Positions 48,419-56,869 are shown, counted from the first letter of the stretch. The stretch: DNA of 64,000 nucleotides from JAAYYY01 sp964579295 (GCA_964579295.1 CAZOGK010000009.1:52143-116142), one strand, 5' to 3'. Notes: generated by a model from the sequence alone, not told the origin. Made by a program: numbers and translations.

Positions 48419-50033
48419 GGCGTCGGCGCCTCAGTCGCCGGTAGGCGTCGGTCAGCACAAAGAAGCCCATGCCGCCCACTGTCGCCGGGATAATGATCCG
48501 GTAGAACCAGTTCACCAGAAAGACCAGCGGATAATGCTCCAGCGAGGGCGGGTAGTGGCTGGTCCAGGCATCCGGGAAATTGGTCGAGGCGCTGGGATGG
48601 CATTGCTGGCAGGTCGCCAGCAGGTTCGCCTTAATGCCGTTATCCGGGTCCTCCGGATGTTTGATGTTGTGCACGCCATGACAGTCGTAGCAGACGGCGG
48701 CGCTGATCAGCGCGTCCGGGTCCTGAGCGCTGGCAATCGTCGCCGTCGTGCCGTGGAAATCGTCGACATAGGTATCAAACACGTGGATGGAAATGTCGTA
48801 CTCGGCCATCAGCTCAGCGTTGGCATGGCAGGCGCCGCAGAGCTGCGGCGAGCTATTGCGGAAGGCGGCCAGGTTGGGGTCGGGGATGCTGTGTACGCCG
48901 TGACAGTCCACACAGGTGGCCACGTCCGGGTTGCTCTCTTCCAGCAGCGCTTCGCCGTGTACACTGGCGGCATATTCCTCGAAGATAGTCTCGTGACACT
49001 GCCCGCACGTAATCGAGATGCGCGAGCGCGGCTCGTCCGGCTCTTCTACATAGTGCGCGCCGTGGCAGTCGGTACAGACCGCCGCCTCTTCATTGCCTTC
49101 GGCCAGCGCTGCGCCGTGCACGTCGTCGAGCGTCGCTTCGTACTTATCTTCGTGGCACTCGGCGCACATCGGGTAGTTCTCCAGCCGGTAGTCGCGCAAC
49201 GTGCGCGCGACGACTGGCTCGTGCGGGTACAGATAACCCTCGTGGCAGTTGACACACTGCAGTGGCTGCCAGCTATTGTCCGTGCCGTGGACCGAATCGT
49301 GGAATCGCTCCTCGTCAATGGTCAGCGGCAGCAGCTCGCCGCTGTCCAGCTGCAGCGTCCGGTTAGGCAGTGTGTGGCAGGAAAGGCAGTAGTCGTTGTC
49401 CGGCTCGTCGGCGAAGAGGCCGCGGTTAATGACGTGGGTGAGATCTTGCGGTCGCTGTACCTCCACGTTGCTGGCCTGGTGGCACTCGACACAGTTGCCC
49501 ACGGGCGCGCCGGCATGCCATTCCTCCACCGTCGCCACATCGTGCGCGCCGTGGCAGTCGGTGCAGGCGACTGGCGACTCCGATTCCGGCCCGGGATGGC
49601 TGGTAATGTGTGGGTTCACGTGGCAGCTCTCGCAGAGCTGGGCCTGAATCAGCTCATACTCACGCACCGTTTCCCCTTCCGGCGGCGGGTGCGGGTACTG
49701 GTAGCGCGCCGGCATATGGCACGACGTGCATGCCAACGGCTCGTCCGCATAGTTGCCGTGCGCCGATTGGGCCAGTACGTCCGGGTCCACGTGTACGGGC
49801 AGCGCGCTACCATCCGGGAAGACGGCGAGCGCGTCACTGCCCTCGTGGCAGAGAAGGCAATTCTCGCTCCCTGGCCCGATCTGCAGCGCCGCTTCCTGGC
49901 GCATATCTGCGGGCGGCGCCCCGGCCGTTGCCGCGCGGGGGCCCATCGCCAATGCCCAGAGCGCCGCCCCCAGCGCGATGGCGGCGACTGGCAGCAGTGC
50001 CCAGGAAGTGCGATTGGTGTGCTTTGCTGGCAA
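48411..50033 (-). CDS. Tetradecaheme c-type cytochrome with C-terminal membrane anchor
   Basis: The 540-residue exported protein has a signal segment (LLPVAAIALGAALWALAMG) and fourteen CxxCH motifs: CLLCH, CTSCH, CESCH, CTDCH, CVECH, CLSCH, CVNCH, CAECH, CTDCH, CGQCH, CVDCH, CGACH, CYDCH, CQQCH. Many follow the CTDCHGAHD/CVDCHGVHS pattern common in decaheme and extracellular-electron-transfer chains. A C-terminal TM (FYRIIIPATVGGMGFFVLT) and Arg-rich tail anchor it. It overlaps the cytochrome b gene by eight bases, so the two form a quinol-oxidising unit. Confidence 0.92.
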   Translation of the reverse strand: MPAKHTNRTSWALLPVAAIALGAALWALAMGPRAATAGAPPADMRQEAALQIGPGSENCLLCHEGSDALAVFPDGSALPVHVDPDVLAQSAHGNYADEPLACTSCHMPARYQYPHPPPEGETVREYELIQAQLCESCHVNPHITSHPGPESESPVACTDCHGAHDVATVEEWHAGAPVGNCVECHQASNVEVQRPQDLTHVINRGLFADEPDNDYCLSCHTLPNRTLQLDSGELLPLTIDEERFHDSVHGTDNSWQPLQCVNCHEGYLYPHEPVVARTLRDYRLENYPMCAECHEDKYEATLDDVHGAALAEGNEEAAVCTDCHGAHYVEEPDEPRSRISITCGQCHETIFEEYAASVHGEALLEESNPDVATCVDCHGVHSIPDPNLAAFRNSSPQLCGACHANAELMAEYDISIHVFDTYVDDFHGTTATIASAQDPDALISAAVCYDCHGVHNIKHPEDPDNGIKANLLATCQQCHPSASTNFPDAWTSHYPPSLEHYPLVFLVNWFYRIIIPATVGGMGFFVLTDAYRRLRRRRHE

Positions 50034-50101
50034 GAACGCAGACTCCTTTCACGGGCAGCGGCAGGCCGTCACAAGCCTGCCCCTGCCCTCACATCATCCT
50101 G

Positions 50102-51403
50102 TCAGGGGGTGGCCGTCGCTGCCGGTCGGCTGTCGGCCTCTTCCTCAAGCTCGTCTTCGGCCGGAAGCTCCGGCGCAGCCAGGCCATGATAGTCGCCGGC
50201 TGTCTCCAGGAGCTGCTCGTCTGTCTTGGGCCGCCCCAGGCCGTCCGGGTTATGGCACTGGCGGCAGGCGAAGTTAAGCGAGATCAGTGGGTATATTGTC
50301 GCTTCTCCCTCTTCCTCTCCTTCAAATTGCTCGATCTGGTTGGGATCGATGGCTACCACGTGGCTGCGCATATCACCGGTAAAGCGTTCCGCAATGCCGG
50401 TGGCGCTCTGGATGAGCTGCGGCATGTGGCAGCTCACGCAGGTCACGAAGGCTATGTTGTCGTGCACCTCGTTCTCGCCGTGCCGGGCGATGCGGTAGTG
50501 ACAATCGGCGCATTCCGTGGTTACCGTCTGCAGGCCCTGCTGGCGCAGCTGAACGACGCCACTGTGCGGGTCGTGGCACTGGACACAGTCGAGAACCAGA
50601 TGTTTGCTCTGGTAAAGGTCGCCGTAGCTATCCTGATGCTGGATGAAGCCGTCGCCTGCCTCGAGGGCGCCGTCATGCGGCTGGAATACGTGGCAGCTCG
50701 TGCAGGCGGCGGCGCTGCGATCTACTTCCATATTCCAGGAGAATGGCGCGTTGACGTGCAGGCTGCCCGGCCCATGACAGGCCTCGCACTGCACACCCGG
50801 CAGCGAGAAGGTACCCACCATTCCCGCGCGGTTATCCTGCTGCCCGCGGGCGCTATAGCCGGTCGTATGGCAGGCGCCGCAATCGTAGGGGAGTTCTTCA
50901 CCCGCATGGTAGGCCGCCCACTCGCCGCGCAGACGCAGCGCCTCATTGGACAGGTTGAATTGTGTCGTGCTCTCCTCGTCGCCCGTAATGATAAAGCCGT
51001 CGTTATCGACAAACAGCGCCTTCCAGTTGTAGCCGCCGATCACGTAGCTGATCTCGTCCCAGGTTGTCCCTTCCGGCGGCTGCGCAACCGTCGTAAAGGG
51101 CAGCTCGGGCGCCTCTCCGTCTACCGGCTGCAGGATATAGGGATGCCCGCTCTGCACGAAGGTTTCATGAATAGCACCATGACACTGGCTGCACGTATCG
51201 CTACCTACGTAACCAGCCTCGGCAAAGCTGGCGCCCGGCGCCCCTGGCGGGCCGGGGATACCCACCTCGCCGGCCGGCCCCTGTGGCCCGGGCGGTCCCT
51301 GCGGGCCGGTGGGGCCAGGCGGGCCGGTGGCGACGCCCACTTCCTGGCAGGCAGCGGTCAGGAGCAACAATGGTACCAGGAACAATAGAAAGCGACGCTT
51401 CAT
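50102..51403 (-). CDS. Octaheme c-type cytochrome lipoprotein with collagen-like stalk
   Basis: The 433-residue lipoprotein (lipobox LTAAC, Cys19) is followed by eleven consecutive Gly-X-Y triplets (residues 27-59; GPPGPTGPQ at the start). The heme domain has eight CxxCH motifs: CSQCH, CGACH, CEACH, CTSCH, CVQCH, CADCH, CVSCH, CRQCH, in the order of c554/hydroxylamine-oxidoreductase-like cytochromes (CEACHGPGSLH). An acidic tail ends it. ATG 51403 is supported by GAGGAG about ten bases upstream; a GTG at 51409 is possible. First gene of the minus-strand cytochrome run. The stalk may lift the hemes off the membrane. Confidence 0.92.
   Translation of the reverse strand: MKRRFLLFLVPLLLLTAACQEVGVATGPPGPTGPQGPPGPQGPAGEVGIPGPPGAPGASFAEAGYVGSDTCSQCHGAIHETFVQSGHPYILQPVDGEAPELPFTTVAQPPEGTTWDEISYVIGGYNWKALFVDNDGFIITGDEESTTQFNLSNEALRLRGEWAAYHAGEELPYDCGACHTTGYSARGQQDNRAGMVGTFSLPGVQCEACHGPGSLHVNAPFSWNMEVDRSAAACTSCHVFQPHDGALEAGDGFIQHQDSYGDLYQSKHLVLDCVQCHDPHSGVVQLRQQGLQTVTTECADCHYRIARHGENEVHDNIAFVTCVSCHMPQLIQSATGIAERFTGDMRSHVVAIDPNQIEQFEGEEEGEATIYPLISLNFACRQCHNPDGLGRPKTDEQLLETAGDYHGLAAPELPAEDELEEEADSRPAATATP
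51227..51325 (-). repeat. Collagen-like Gly-X-Y tract in the octaheme lipoprotein
   Basis: Eleven uninterrupted triplets beginning with Gly, Pro-rich, encoded by non-identical codons. Position directly after the lipidated Cys suggests a rigid trimeric spacer. Bacterial collagen-like stalks are known in surface proteins; fusion to a multiheme cytochrome is unusual. Confidence 0.9.
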
Positions 51404-51657
51404 GCGCACTTCTCCTCGGACATTAGCCGGTGTTCAGGCCGCTCCGCCCGCAAAATAGACACAACTGTGGCCTGACACGTGGCAGCAGAATGGTGATGAG
51501 CTGACGAACAGATAGGCACGCTGCAGCTATTCTAATAGATTGAAGCCTACTTGTCATTATCAGCAAAACAGAACGCGACGGAAACGACATTCCCATATGT
51601 CCCCTAAAGTGTATGCATTATCCAGCAGAGCGATAGAGTCAGGAGACACCTTGTTAT

Positions 51658-51673
51658 GGTGACAAATGTCACC
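51658..51673. promoter_or_regulatory. Crp/Fnr-type inverted repeat (site 2)
   Basis: GGTGACAAATGTCACC is a 16-bp inverted repeat with 6-bp arms and centre AAAT, sharing the 12-base core with site 1 (38084-38095). It lies in the 358-bp gap 51404-51761 between the cytochrome run and the membrane-protein gene. Its centre is 53 bases from the TAGAAT box, the geometry of class I Crp/Fnr activation. Confidence 0.65.
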
Positions 51674-51692
51674 TGGGGTTCAGTGACGCCGA

Positions 51693-51721
51693 TTGCCGCC
51701 GGGTGCGAGCTTTGCTAGAAT
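51693..51721 (+). promoter_or_regulatory. Promoter of the gene at 51762
   Basis: TTGCCG (51693-51698) and TAGAAT (51716-51721) with 17-base spacing. The predicted start (about 51728) places the inverted repeat at about -62. Confidence 0.55.
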
Positions 51722-51761
51722 GAGCCGGTAATTGGCCCGCTTGTTTGCAGGAGGATGAGGC

Positions 51762-52538
51762 TTGAAGAGCTTTGAGACGTGGAGAACCTGGCTCATCGTC
51801 GGCGGATTGCTCTTATTTGGCGCAATCGCCAGCGTTGCCTGGCCGGCAATCGTCGATTCCCTCAATCTGGAGCTGAACGTTGGCGGCGGCCCGGGCATCC
51901 GGACCCTGGAACCTATTCCCTTGCCGGGCTGGATGAGCAGCCTGCCGGGAATGAGCGCCCTGGTCGACGACAACGGCGCTATCAATCCCTTCCTGGTCCT
52001 CGGCGCTCTGACCGTCTTGCTGCTGGGCGCCATTGTGACCACCGGCCTGATCATCGGCCTCCTCCTGCGCCTGTTGGATCGACAGACGCGTGACGTCAAG
52101 GCCGACCCCCAGTTCCAGCAGAACCAGGCAGCGCTGGAGCAGCGTGAGAAAGCGCGGCTGCAGACGCTGGCCCGCGAGCAGCCGCCCACACCGCTGCCAG
52201 AGCACGAACGCCCGCGCTGGTCGCGCTGGGCCACGTCGCTGGTTGTCCTCTTCTTTGTCTTTCTCGCCAGCTTTGCCATTGCCGGGACGCTCTATCCCGG
52301 CGGCGTCATGGAGCTGGGCGGCCAGTCAGTTAACGCCGGCCTCACGCTGGGGGGGATTCTCACTCTGTTCACCCTCCTCATCCTGCTCTGGCTCGTGCCG
52401 CGGCGCGCCGCGGCAATGGAAGGCGGTGAGAACCGGCCGATCTCCTGGAACATGATCTGGGTGGTCGTCACCGGCCTTGTCTTCCTGGGGATTGGCGTCG
52501 GGCTGACGCTGGCTATGTGGGTGGCCGAGACGCCCTGA
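51762..52538 (+). CDS. Four-TM membrane protein of unknown function next to the cytochrome locus
   Basis: The 258-residue protein begins at TTG 51762, seven bases after AGGAGG (51749-51754). TM1 (WLIVGGLLLFGAIASVAW), an extracytoplasmic segment (SLNLELNVGGG to NPF), TM2 (VLGALTVLLLGAIVTTGLIIGLLL), a charged cytosolic coil (RQTRDVKADPQFQQNQAALEQREKARL), TM3, TM4 and TM5-like helix (WVVVTGLVFLGIGVGLTLA). No heme or metal motifs. Its promoter carries the Crp/Fnr-like site, so co-regulation with respiration is likely. Family unknown to me. Confidence 0.75.
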   Translation: MKSFETWRTWLIVGGLLLFGAIASVAWPAIVDSLNLELNVGGGPGIRTLEPIPLPGWMSSLPGMSALVDDNGAINPFLVLGALTVLLLGAIVTTGLIIGLLLRLLDRQTRDVKADPQFQQNQAALEQREKARLQTLAREQPPTPLPEHERPRWSRWATSLVVLFFVFLASFAIAGTLYPGGVMELGGQSVNAGLTLGGILTLFTLLILLWLVPRRAAAMEGGENRPISWNMIWVVVTGLVFLGIGVGLTLAMWVAETP

Positions 52539-52633
52539 GCGCGGCCCGCCCGCTACGCTAATAGGCGGCACGGTGCGCCCGGCTATAGCCACGCCAGGGC
52601 AGCCGTCTCTTGATTGGAGGAAGGAGCCTGGCA

Positions 52634-53179
52634 ATGGACGCTTTTGCGCTACAAGAGCAGCTTGATGACGTGCGCGTGCGCCTGCTGGAGGCGCTCGCCA
52701 GCCTGCCTGACGTGGCCCTGGTGGTCGATAACGCCGTCGGTCACTGGTCCATCGCCGATCTGCTCATTCATTTCGTCAACTGGGAGGCCGAGCTGGTCAC
52801 GGCGCTGCATAAGCTGGACCAGGGCAAGGCGCCGACGGCCCTCCTGCGCGCGATGGAAGACCGGGAGGCGTATAACGCCGCCCGCCACGCGGAGATGAAA
52901 GGGCGTGACCTGGATCGTATCTTTGACGACCTGCAGGGGGTTCGCGGCCAGCTCGAAGAATGGATCGAAGATTTCGGCGAGCGCGGCCTGGAAGACCCAC
53001 GGCGCTATCCGGCGCTGCGCGGCAAGCCACTCTGGAAGCTCATCGCCGAGAACAGCTTTGAGCATGAGGCGTCCCATCTTGAAGAAATCGAGGATTTTGC
53101 AGAACGCTGGGCCATTACCCATCCCGAGACCATTATTATCGACGAGATTGAGATGACCGATAATGGCGATTCCCCCTAA
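52634..53179 (+). CDS. DinB/ClbS-like four-helix-bundle protein
   Basis: The 181-residue protein starts at ATG 52634 after GGAGGAAGGAG. It has DinB-like helices: LLEALASLPDVALVVDNAVGHWSIADLLIHFVNWEAELVTAL (His in the first metal position GHWSIADLL.HF) and FEHEASHLEEIEDFAERW, with His residues where DinB metal-binding sites lie. DinB-like enzymes bind metal and often act in thiol transfer or detoxification. It overlaps the YgfZ-like gene by 17 bases, so it is co-translated. Confidence 0.75.
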   Translation: MDAFALQEQLDDVRVRLLEALASLPDVALVVDNAVGHWSIADLLIHFVNWEAELVTALHKLDQGKAPTALLRAMEDREAYNAARHAEMKGRDLDRIFDDLQGVRGQLEEWIEDFGERGLEDPRRYPALRGKPLWKLIAENSFEHEASHLEEIEDFAERWAITHPETIIIDEIEMTDNGDSP

Positions 53180-54143
53180 ACCCCTGGTAGAAGTAGTAGC
53201 GGCAGCCCAGCAAGGGGCGATTGTGGTGGACCGCAGTGACCTGGGCATGCTCCGCTTTACCGGCGAGTCGCGGCTCGACCTCATCCATCGCATGTCCACC
53301 CAGGCCGTTAACGAGCTTGCGGCCGGCGCCGGCGCGGCCACGGTGCTCACCAGTGACATCGGTCGCATCATCGACCGCCTCATCCTCTACGCGGCCAGCG
53401 ACGCCGTATACGCCCTCACCGGCGAGAACAATGCCGACAACGTGGCCCGCTACCTGCTGCGCTTCGTCTTCTTCCAGGATGATTTCCACCTGGAAGACCT
53501 CAGCGCCCAGACCTTTATCCTCGGCGTCTATGGCGCCGGCGCGCAGGAACTGTTGCGGCCGCTCTTTAGCGAAGCCGTGGACCTGCCGCTGCACCATTGG
53601 CGGCAGCTGGAGCTGGCCGGCGCCACGGTCTACCTGCATCGTACTGACCCGGTTGCCGGGGGCGGCTATTTCGTCATGGGCGACGGCGCCGCGCAGGAAG
53701 CGGTCTGGGATTTGCTCGCCGGCGCCGGCATCACGCCGGCCGGGGAGGATGCCTTCGAATACCTGCGCATTGCCAGCGGCCTGCCCCGTTTCGGCCGGGA
53801 GATGACCCCCGACTATATCCCCCTGGAGACCGGCCTCTGGGACGACATCTCTTTCAACAAGGGCTGCTACACCGGCCAGGAAGTCATCGCCCGCATGGAG
53901 AGCCGGGGACGCCTGGCCCGCAAGCTGGTGCGCCTGCGCGCCGGCGGCCCGGTCGAAGCCGGCACGGCCATCGAGGCCGGCGGGCGCAACGCGGGCGTCA
54001 TCACCTCGGCGGCGGAAGGCCCGGACGGCGTTGTGGCTCTTGGCTACCTGAAGACTCGCGCCCTCGGCGGGGAGACGGATGGCGGGGCGGCGGATGAGGC
54101 GTTCGTTGCCAGCGGCACGCCGCTGCGTGTACTCGAGGAGTAA
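53163..54143 (+). CDS. ygfZ: YgfZ/GcvT-like folate-binding Fe-S cluster protein
   Basis: The 326-residue protein has the YgfZ signature KGCYTGQEVIARMESRG (about 230-248) and N-terminal GcvT-like beta structure (GAIVVDRSDLGMLRFTGESRLDLIHRMSTQ). It supports repair or maturation of certain [4Fe-4S] enzymes using folate. The key Cys of KGCYTGQE is present. It overlaps the DinB-like gene. Useful given the Fe-S subunit encoded nearby, although the gene is a housekeeping type. Confidence 0.9.
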   Translation: MAIPPKPLVEVVAAAQQGAIVVDRSDLGMLRFTGESRLDLIHRMSTQAVNELAAGAGAATVLTSDIGRIIDRLILYAASDAVYALTGENNADNVARYLLRFVFFQDDFHLEDLSAQTFILGVYGAGAQELLRPLFSEAVDLPLHHWRQLELAGATVYLHRTDPVAGGGYFVMGDGAAQEAVWDLLAGAGITPAGEDAFEYLRIASGLPRFGREMTPDYIPLETGLWDDISFNKGCYTGQEVIARMESRGRLARKLVRLRAGGPVEAGTAIEAGGRNAGVITSAAEGPDGVVALGYLKTRALGGETDGGAADEAFVASGTPLRVLEE

Positions 54144-54237
54144 GACCGCCTGCGCGCCGTGGTGTGGCGCGGCGCAGCCAGTGTGAGCGGCAGTGTAGCG
54201 GCCTGCTCCCGGCCTCGTCCAGAAACCCATTTTGAGG

Positions 54238-54288
54238 TATAATTCATTGGGTCGCCACCCACCTTGCGGTGGCTCTTTTCTTTGAGCC
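54238..54288 (+). promoter_or_regulatory. gyrA leader: TATAAT box with mutually exclusive hairpins
   Basis: TATAAT at 54238-54243 is followed by hairpin A, GCCACC (54254-54259)/GGTGGC (54268-54273), then TCTTTTCTTT. Hairpin B, GGCTC (54271-54275)/GAGCC (54284-54288), would exclude A. It may be the terminator after ygfZ, or an attenuator in the gyrA leader. Confidence 0.4.
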
Positions 54289-54394
54289 GGCGTGCAGGGG
54301 AGCGGGCTGGCGGCCTGGCCTGCCCTGGGATAGCCAGGGCAGGGTGGATGTGTGTGGCTGACCACCGCCATACGCGCGCACTGTGGAGGCTAAT

Positions 54395-56869
54395 TTGGAT
54401 ATCGGGACCGTCAGTACGATAGATATCAACAAGGAGATGCGCGAGTCGTACCTCGACTATGCCATGAGCGTCATCGTGGCGCGGGCCCTGCCCGATGCCC
54501 GCGACGGCCTGAAGCCAGTCCACAGGCGTATCCTCTATGCCATGTATGACATGGGCATCCGTCCCAACACCCCGCATCGCAAAAGCGCCCGTATTGTCGG
54601 CGAAGTATTAGGCAAATATCACCCGCACGGCGACCAGGCAGTTTACGACGCTATGGTGCGTATGGCGCAGGAGTTCTCCCTGCGTTACCCGCTCGTCGAT
54701 GGTCAGGGCAACTTTGGCAGCATCGACGGCGATAGCCCGGCGGCGATGCGTTATACCGAGGCGCGGCTGGCGCCCATCGCCATGGAGCTGCTGGAGGACA
54801 TCGACAAGGAGACGGTCGATTTTGGCTCCAACTTCGACGACAGCCTGCAGGAGCCGGAGCTGCTGCCGGCGCGCCTACCCAATCTGCTTCTCAGTGGCTC
54901 CTCCGGCATCGCCGTCGGCATGGCTACCAACATTCCGCCGCATAACCTTAACGAGATCTGCGATGCCATTGCCTATCTCATCGACCGTCAGGATAGCCAG
55001 GACGACGTGACCCTGGACGACCTGATGCATTTTGTGAAAGGGCCGGACTTCCCCACTGGCGGCATCAGCGTTGGCGTAGAAGGGATCAAGAGCGCCTATG
55101 CCACCGGTAGAGGGCGCGTTGTCATGCGCGGCGTGGCGACTGTCGAAGACGCCCCCAACGGCCAGCGCCAGCGCATCATTATCACCGAGCTGCCTTTCCA
55201 GGTGAACAAGGCCACCCTCATCGAGCGCATCGCCGAGCTGGCGAATAAGGGCGTGCTTGATCAGATTGCCGACCTGCGCGATGAGTCAGACCGGCGCGGC
55301 ATTTCCATCGTGGTCGAGCTGAAGCGCGGCTGCCAGCCGATGAAGGTGCTCAACCAGCTCTACAAGCATACGCAGCTACAGGCTACCTTCGGCGTACAGA
55401 TGCTGGCGCTCATCGACCGCGAGCCGCGGCTGCTCTCGCTGAAGCGAGCGCTGCAGGTCTACATCGACCACCGCGTCGTGGTCATTACCCGCCGCACCCA
55501 GTTTGAGCTGGATAAGGCGCTGCGCCGCAAGCACATTCTCGAAGGGCTGCTCATCGCCCTCGACCATCTGGATGCCGTGATCGACACCATCCGCCAGGCG
55601 GACGACGTGGACGATGCGCGGGCCAAGCTGGTCGAGCGCTTTGGCCTTAGCGAAGAGCAGGCAAACGCCATCCTCGACATGCAGCTGCGCCGGCTGGCGG
55701 CGCTGGAGCGGCAACGTATCCAGGACGAGTACCGCGAGATCAGCGAGCGCGTCGAATACCTGGGCGGCATCCTGGCCGATCGCCAGCAGATTCTGGACCT
55801 CATCAAGGAAGACCTGCTCTACCTGAAAGAAAAGTATGGCGATGCCCGCCGCACGCGCATCGCGCCGGAGCTGGACCCTGACCTGGACGTGGAGAGCATG
55901 ATCCAGGACGAAGACGTACTCATCTCCATCACCCAGCGCGGCTTCATCAAGCGCACGCTGCTCGACGCCTACCGCATCCAGAACCGCGGCGGCAAGGGGC
56001 TGATCGGCATGAGCACCCGCGACGAAGACGAGCTGGAGCACCTTTTCGCCGCCAGTACCCTCAACACCATTCTTTACTTCTCCGACCGCGGCAAGGTTTA
56101 CGCGGAGAAAGCCTACCAGATCCCCGAATACGACCGGACGGCTAAGGGCACATCGCTCATGAACTTGCTGCCCCTGATGCCCGAGGAGAAGATTACGGTC
56201 GCGCTGGTCGTCGCCGGCGTTGACGAAGGCGAATACCTGACGATGGTCACGCGCAAAGGACGTATCAAGCGTGTGGAAGTCAGCTCGTTCCGCAACGTCC
56301 GCTCCCCTGGCCTTATCGCCATTAACCTGGACGACGACGACGAGTTGGGCTGGGTGAAGATGACGCGCGGCAAGGAAGAGCTCATCATCGTCAGCCGGCA
56401 CGGTCAGGCGATCCGCTTTGCCGAGGAGGACGTGCGCCCGATGGGCCGCACGGCCGCCGGCGTCATGGCGATGCGCCTCGGCAAAGACGACGCAGTGACC
56501 GGCGTGGATGTGGTCGTGCCTGGCCAGGACCTGCTGCTGGTTACCCAGGGCGGCTTCGGCAAGCGCACCTCGCTGGAGGAGTTCCGCTGCCAGAGCCGTT
56601 ACGGCAAGGGCGTGCGCGCTATGCACCTGACACCCCGTTCCGGCCTCATTGTCGGCGCGCGCGTGGTCAGCCCCGAAGATGAGATGACCTGCATCTCGGC
56701 CAACGGCATTATCCTGCGCACCCCGGTACGCAGCGTTTCGCGCCAGGGCCGCTACTCCCGCGGCGTCACCATCATGGACCTGCGCGAGGGGGACACGATT
56801 GCCTCTGTGGCCGTCTTGCGCGAAGGCGTATTCGCCCGCAATGGCAACGTGGGCGACCAGGGGGAATAG
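54395..56869 (+). CDS. gyrA: DNA gyrase subunit A
   Basis: The 824-residue protein has DINKEMRESYLDYAMSVIVARALPDARDGLKPVHRRILYAM, the QRDR region HPHGDQAVYDAMVRMAQ, catalytic Tyr in AAMRYTEARL, a GyrA-box QNRGGKGLIG and a six-bladed C-terminal beta-pinwheel (several RTxxxG-type blades). It cuts and rejoins DNA with GyrB. The GyrA box favours GyrA over ParC. TTG 54395 fits GGAGG at 54385-54389; a GTG at 54383 overlaps that site. Gln replaces the usual Ser/Ala at QRDR position 83 (E. coli numbering). Confidence 0.97.
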   Translation: MDIGTVSTIDINKEMRESYLDYAMSVIVARALPDARDGLKPVHRRILYAMYDMGIRPNTPHRKSARIVGEVLGKYHPHGDQAVYDAMVRMAQEFSLRYPLVDGQGNFGSIDGDSPAAMRYTEARLAPIAMELLEDIDKETVDFGSNFDDSLQEPELLPARLPNLLLSGSSGIAVGMATNIPPHNLNEICDAIAYLIDRQDSQDDVTLDDLMHFVKGPDFPTGGISVGVEGIKSAYATGRGRVVMRGVATVEDAPNGQRQRIIITELPFQVNKATLIERIAELANKGVLDQIADLRDESDRRGISIVVELKRGCQPMKVLNQLYKHTQLQATFGVQMLALIDREPRLLSLKRALQVYIDHRVVVITRRTQFELDKALRRKHILEGLLIALDHLDAVIDTIRQADDVDDARAKLVERFGLSEEQANAILDMQLRRLAALERQRIQDEYREISERVEYLGGILADRQQILDLIKEDLLYLKEKYGDARRTRIAPELDPDLDVESMIQDEDVLISITQRGFIKRTLLDAYRIQNRGGKGLIGMSTRDEDELEHLFAASTLNTILYFSDRGKVYAEKAYQIPEYDRTAKGTSLMNLLPLMPEEKITVALVVAGVDEGEYLTMVTRKGRIKRVEVSSFRNVRSPGLIAINLDDDDELGWVKMTRGKEELIIVSRHGQAIRFAEEDVRPMGRTAAGVMAMRLGKDDAVTGVDVVVPGQDLLLVTQGGFGKRTSLEEFRCQSRYGKGVRAMHLTPRSGLIVGARVVSPEDEMTCISANGIILRTPVRSVSRQGRYSRGVTIMDLREGDTIASVAVLREGVFARNGNVGDQGE

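Noticed and set aside
48417..50189. 590-codon plus-strand frame opposite the 14-heme cytochrome
   Set aside because: It is the reverse complement of 14 regularly spaced CxxCH motifs; no domain features.
43517..51403. Nitrite reductase NrfA, octaheme sulfite reductase MccA, or hydroxylamine oxidoreductase
   Set aside because: No CxxCK, no CX15CH and no obvious catalytic heme or tyrosine crosslink motif; all sites are plain CxxCH.
53136..54371. 411-codon minus-strand frame opposite the YgfZ-like gene
   Set aside because: Overlaps the well-supported YgfZ signature region; shadow frame.
55376..56626. 416-codon minus-strand frame inside gyrA
   Set aside because: The opposite strand encodes GyrA with all motifs; shadow frame.
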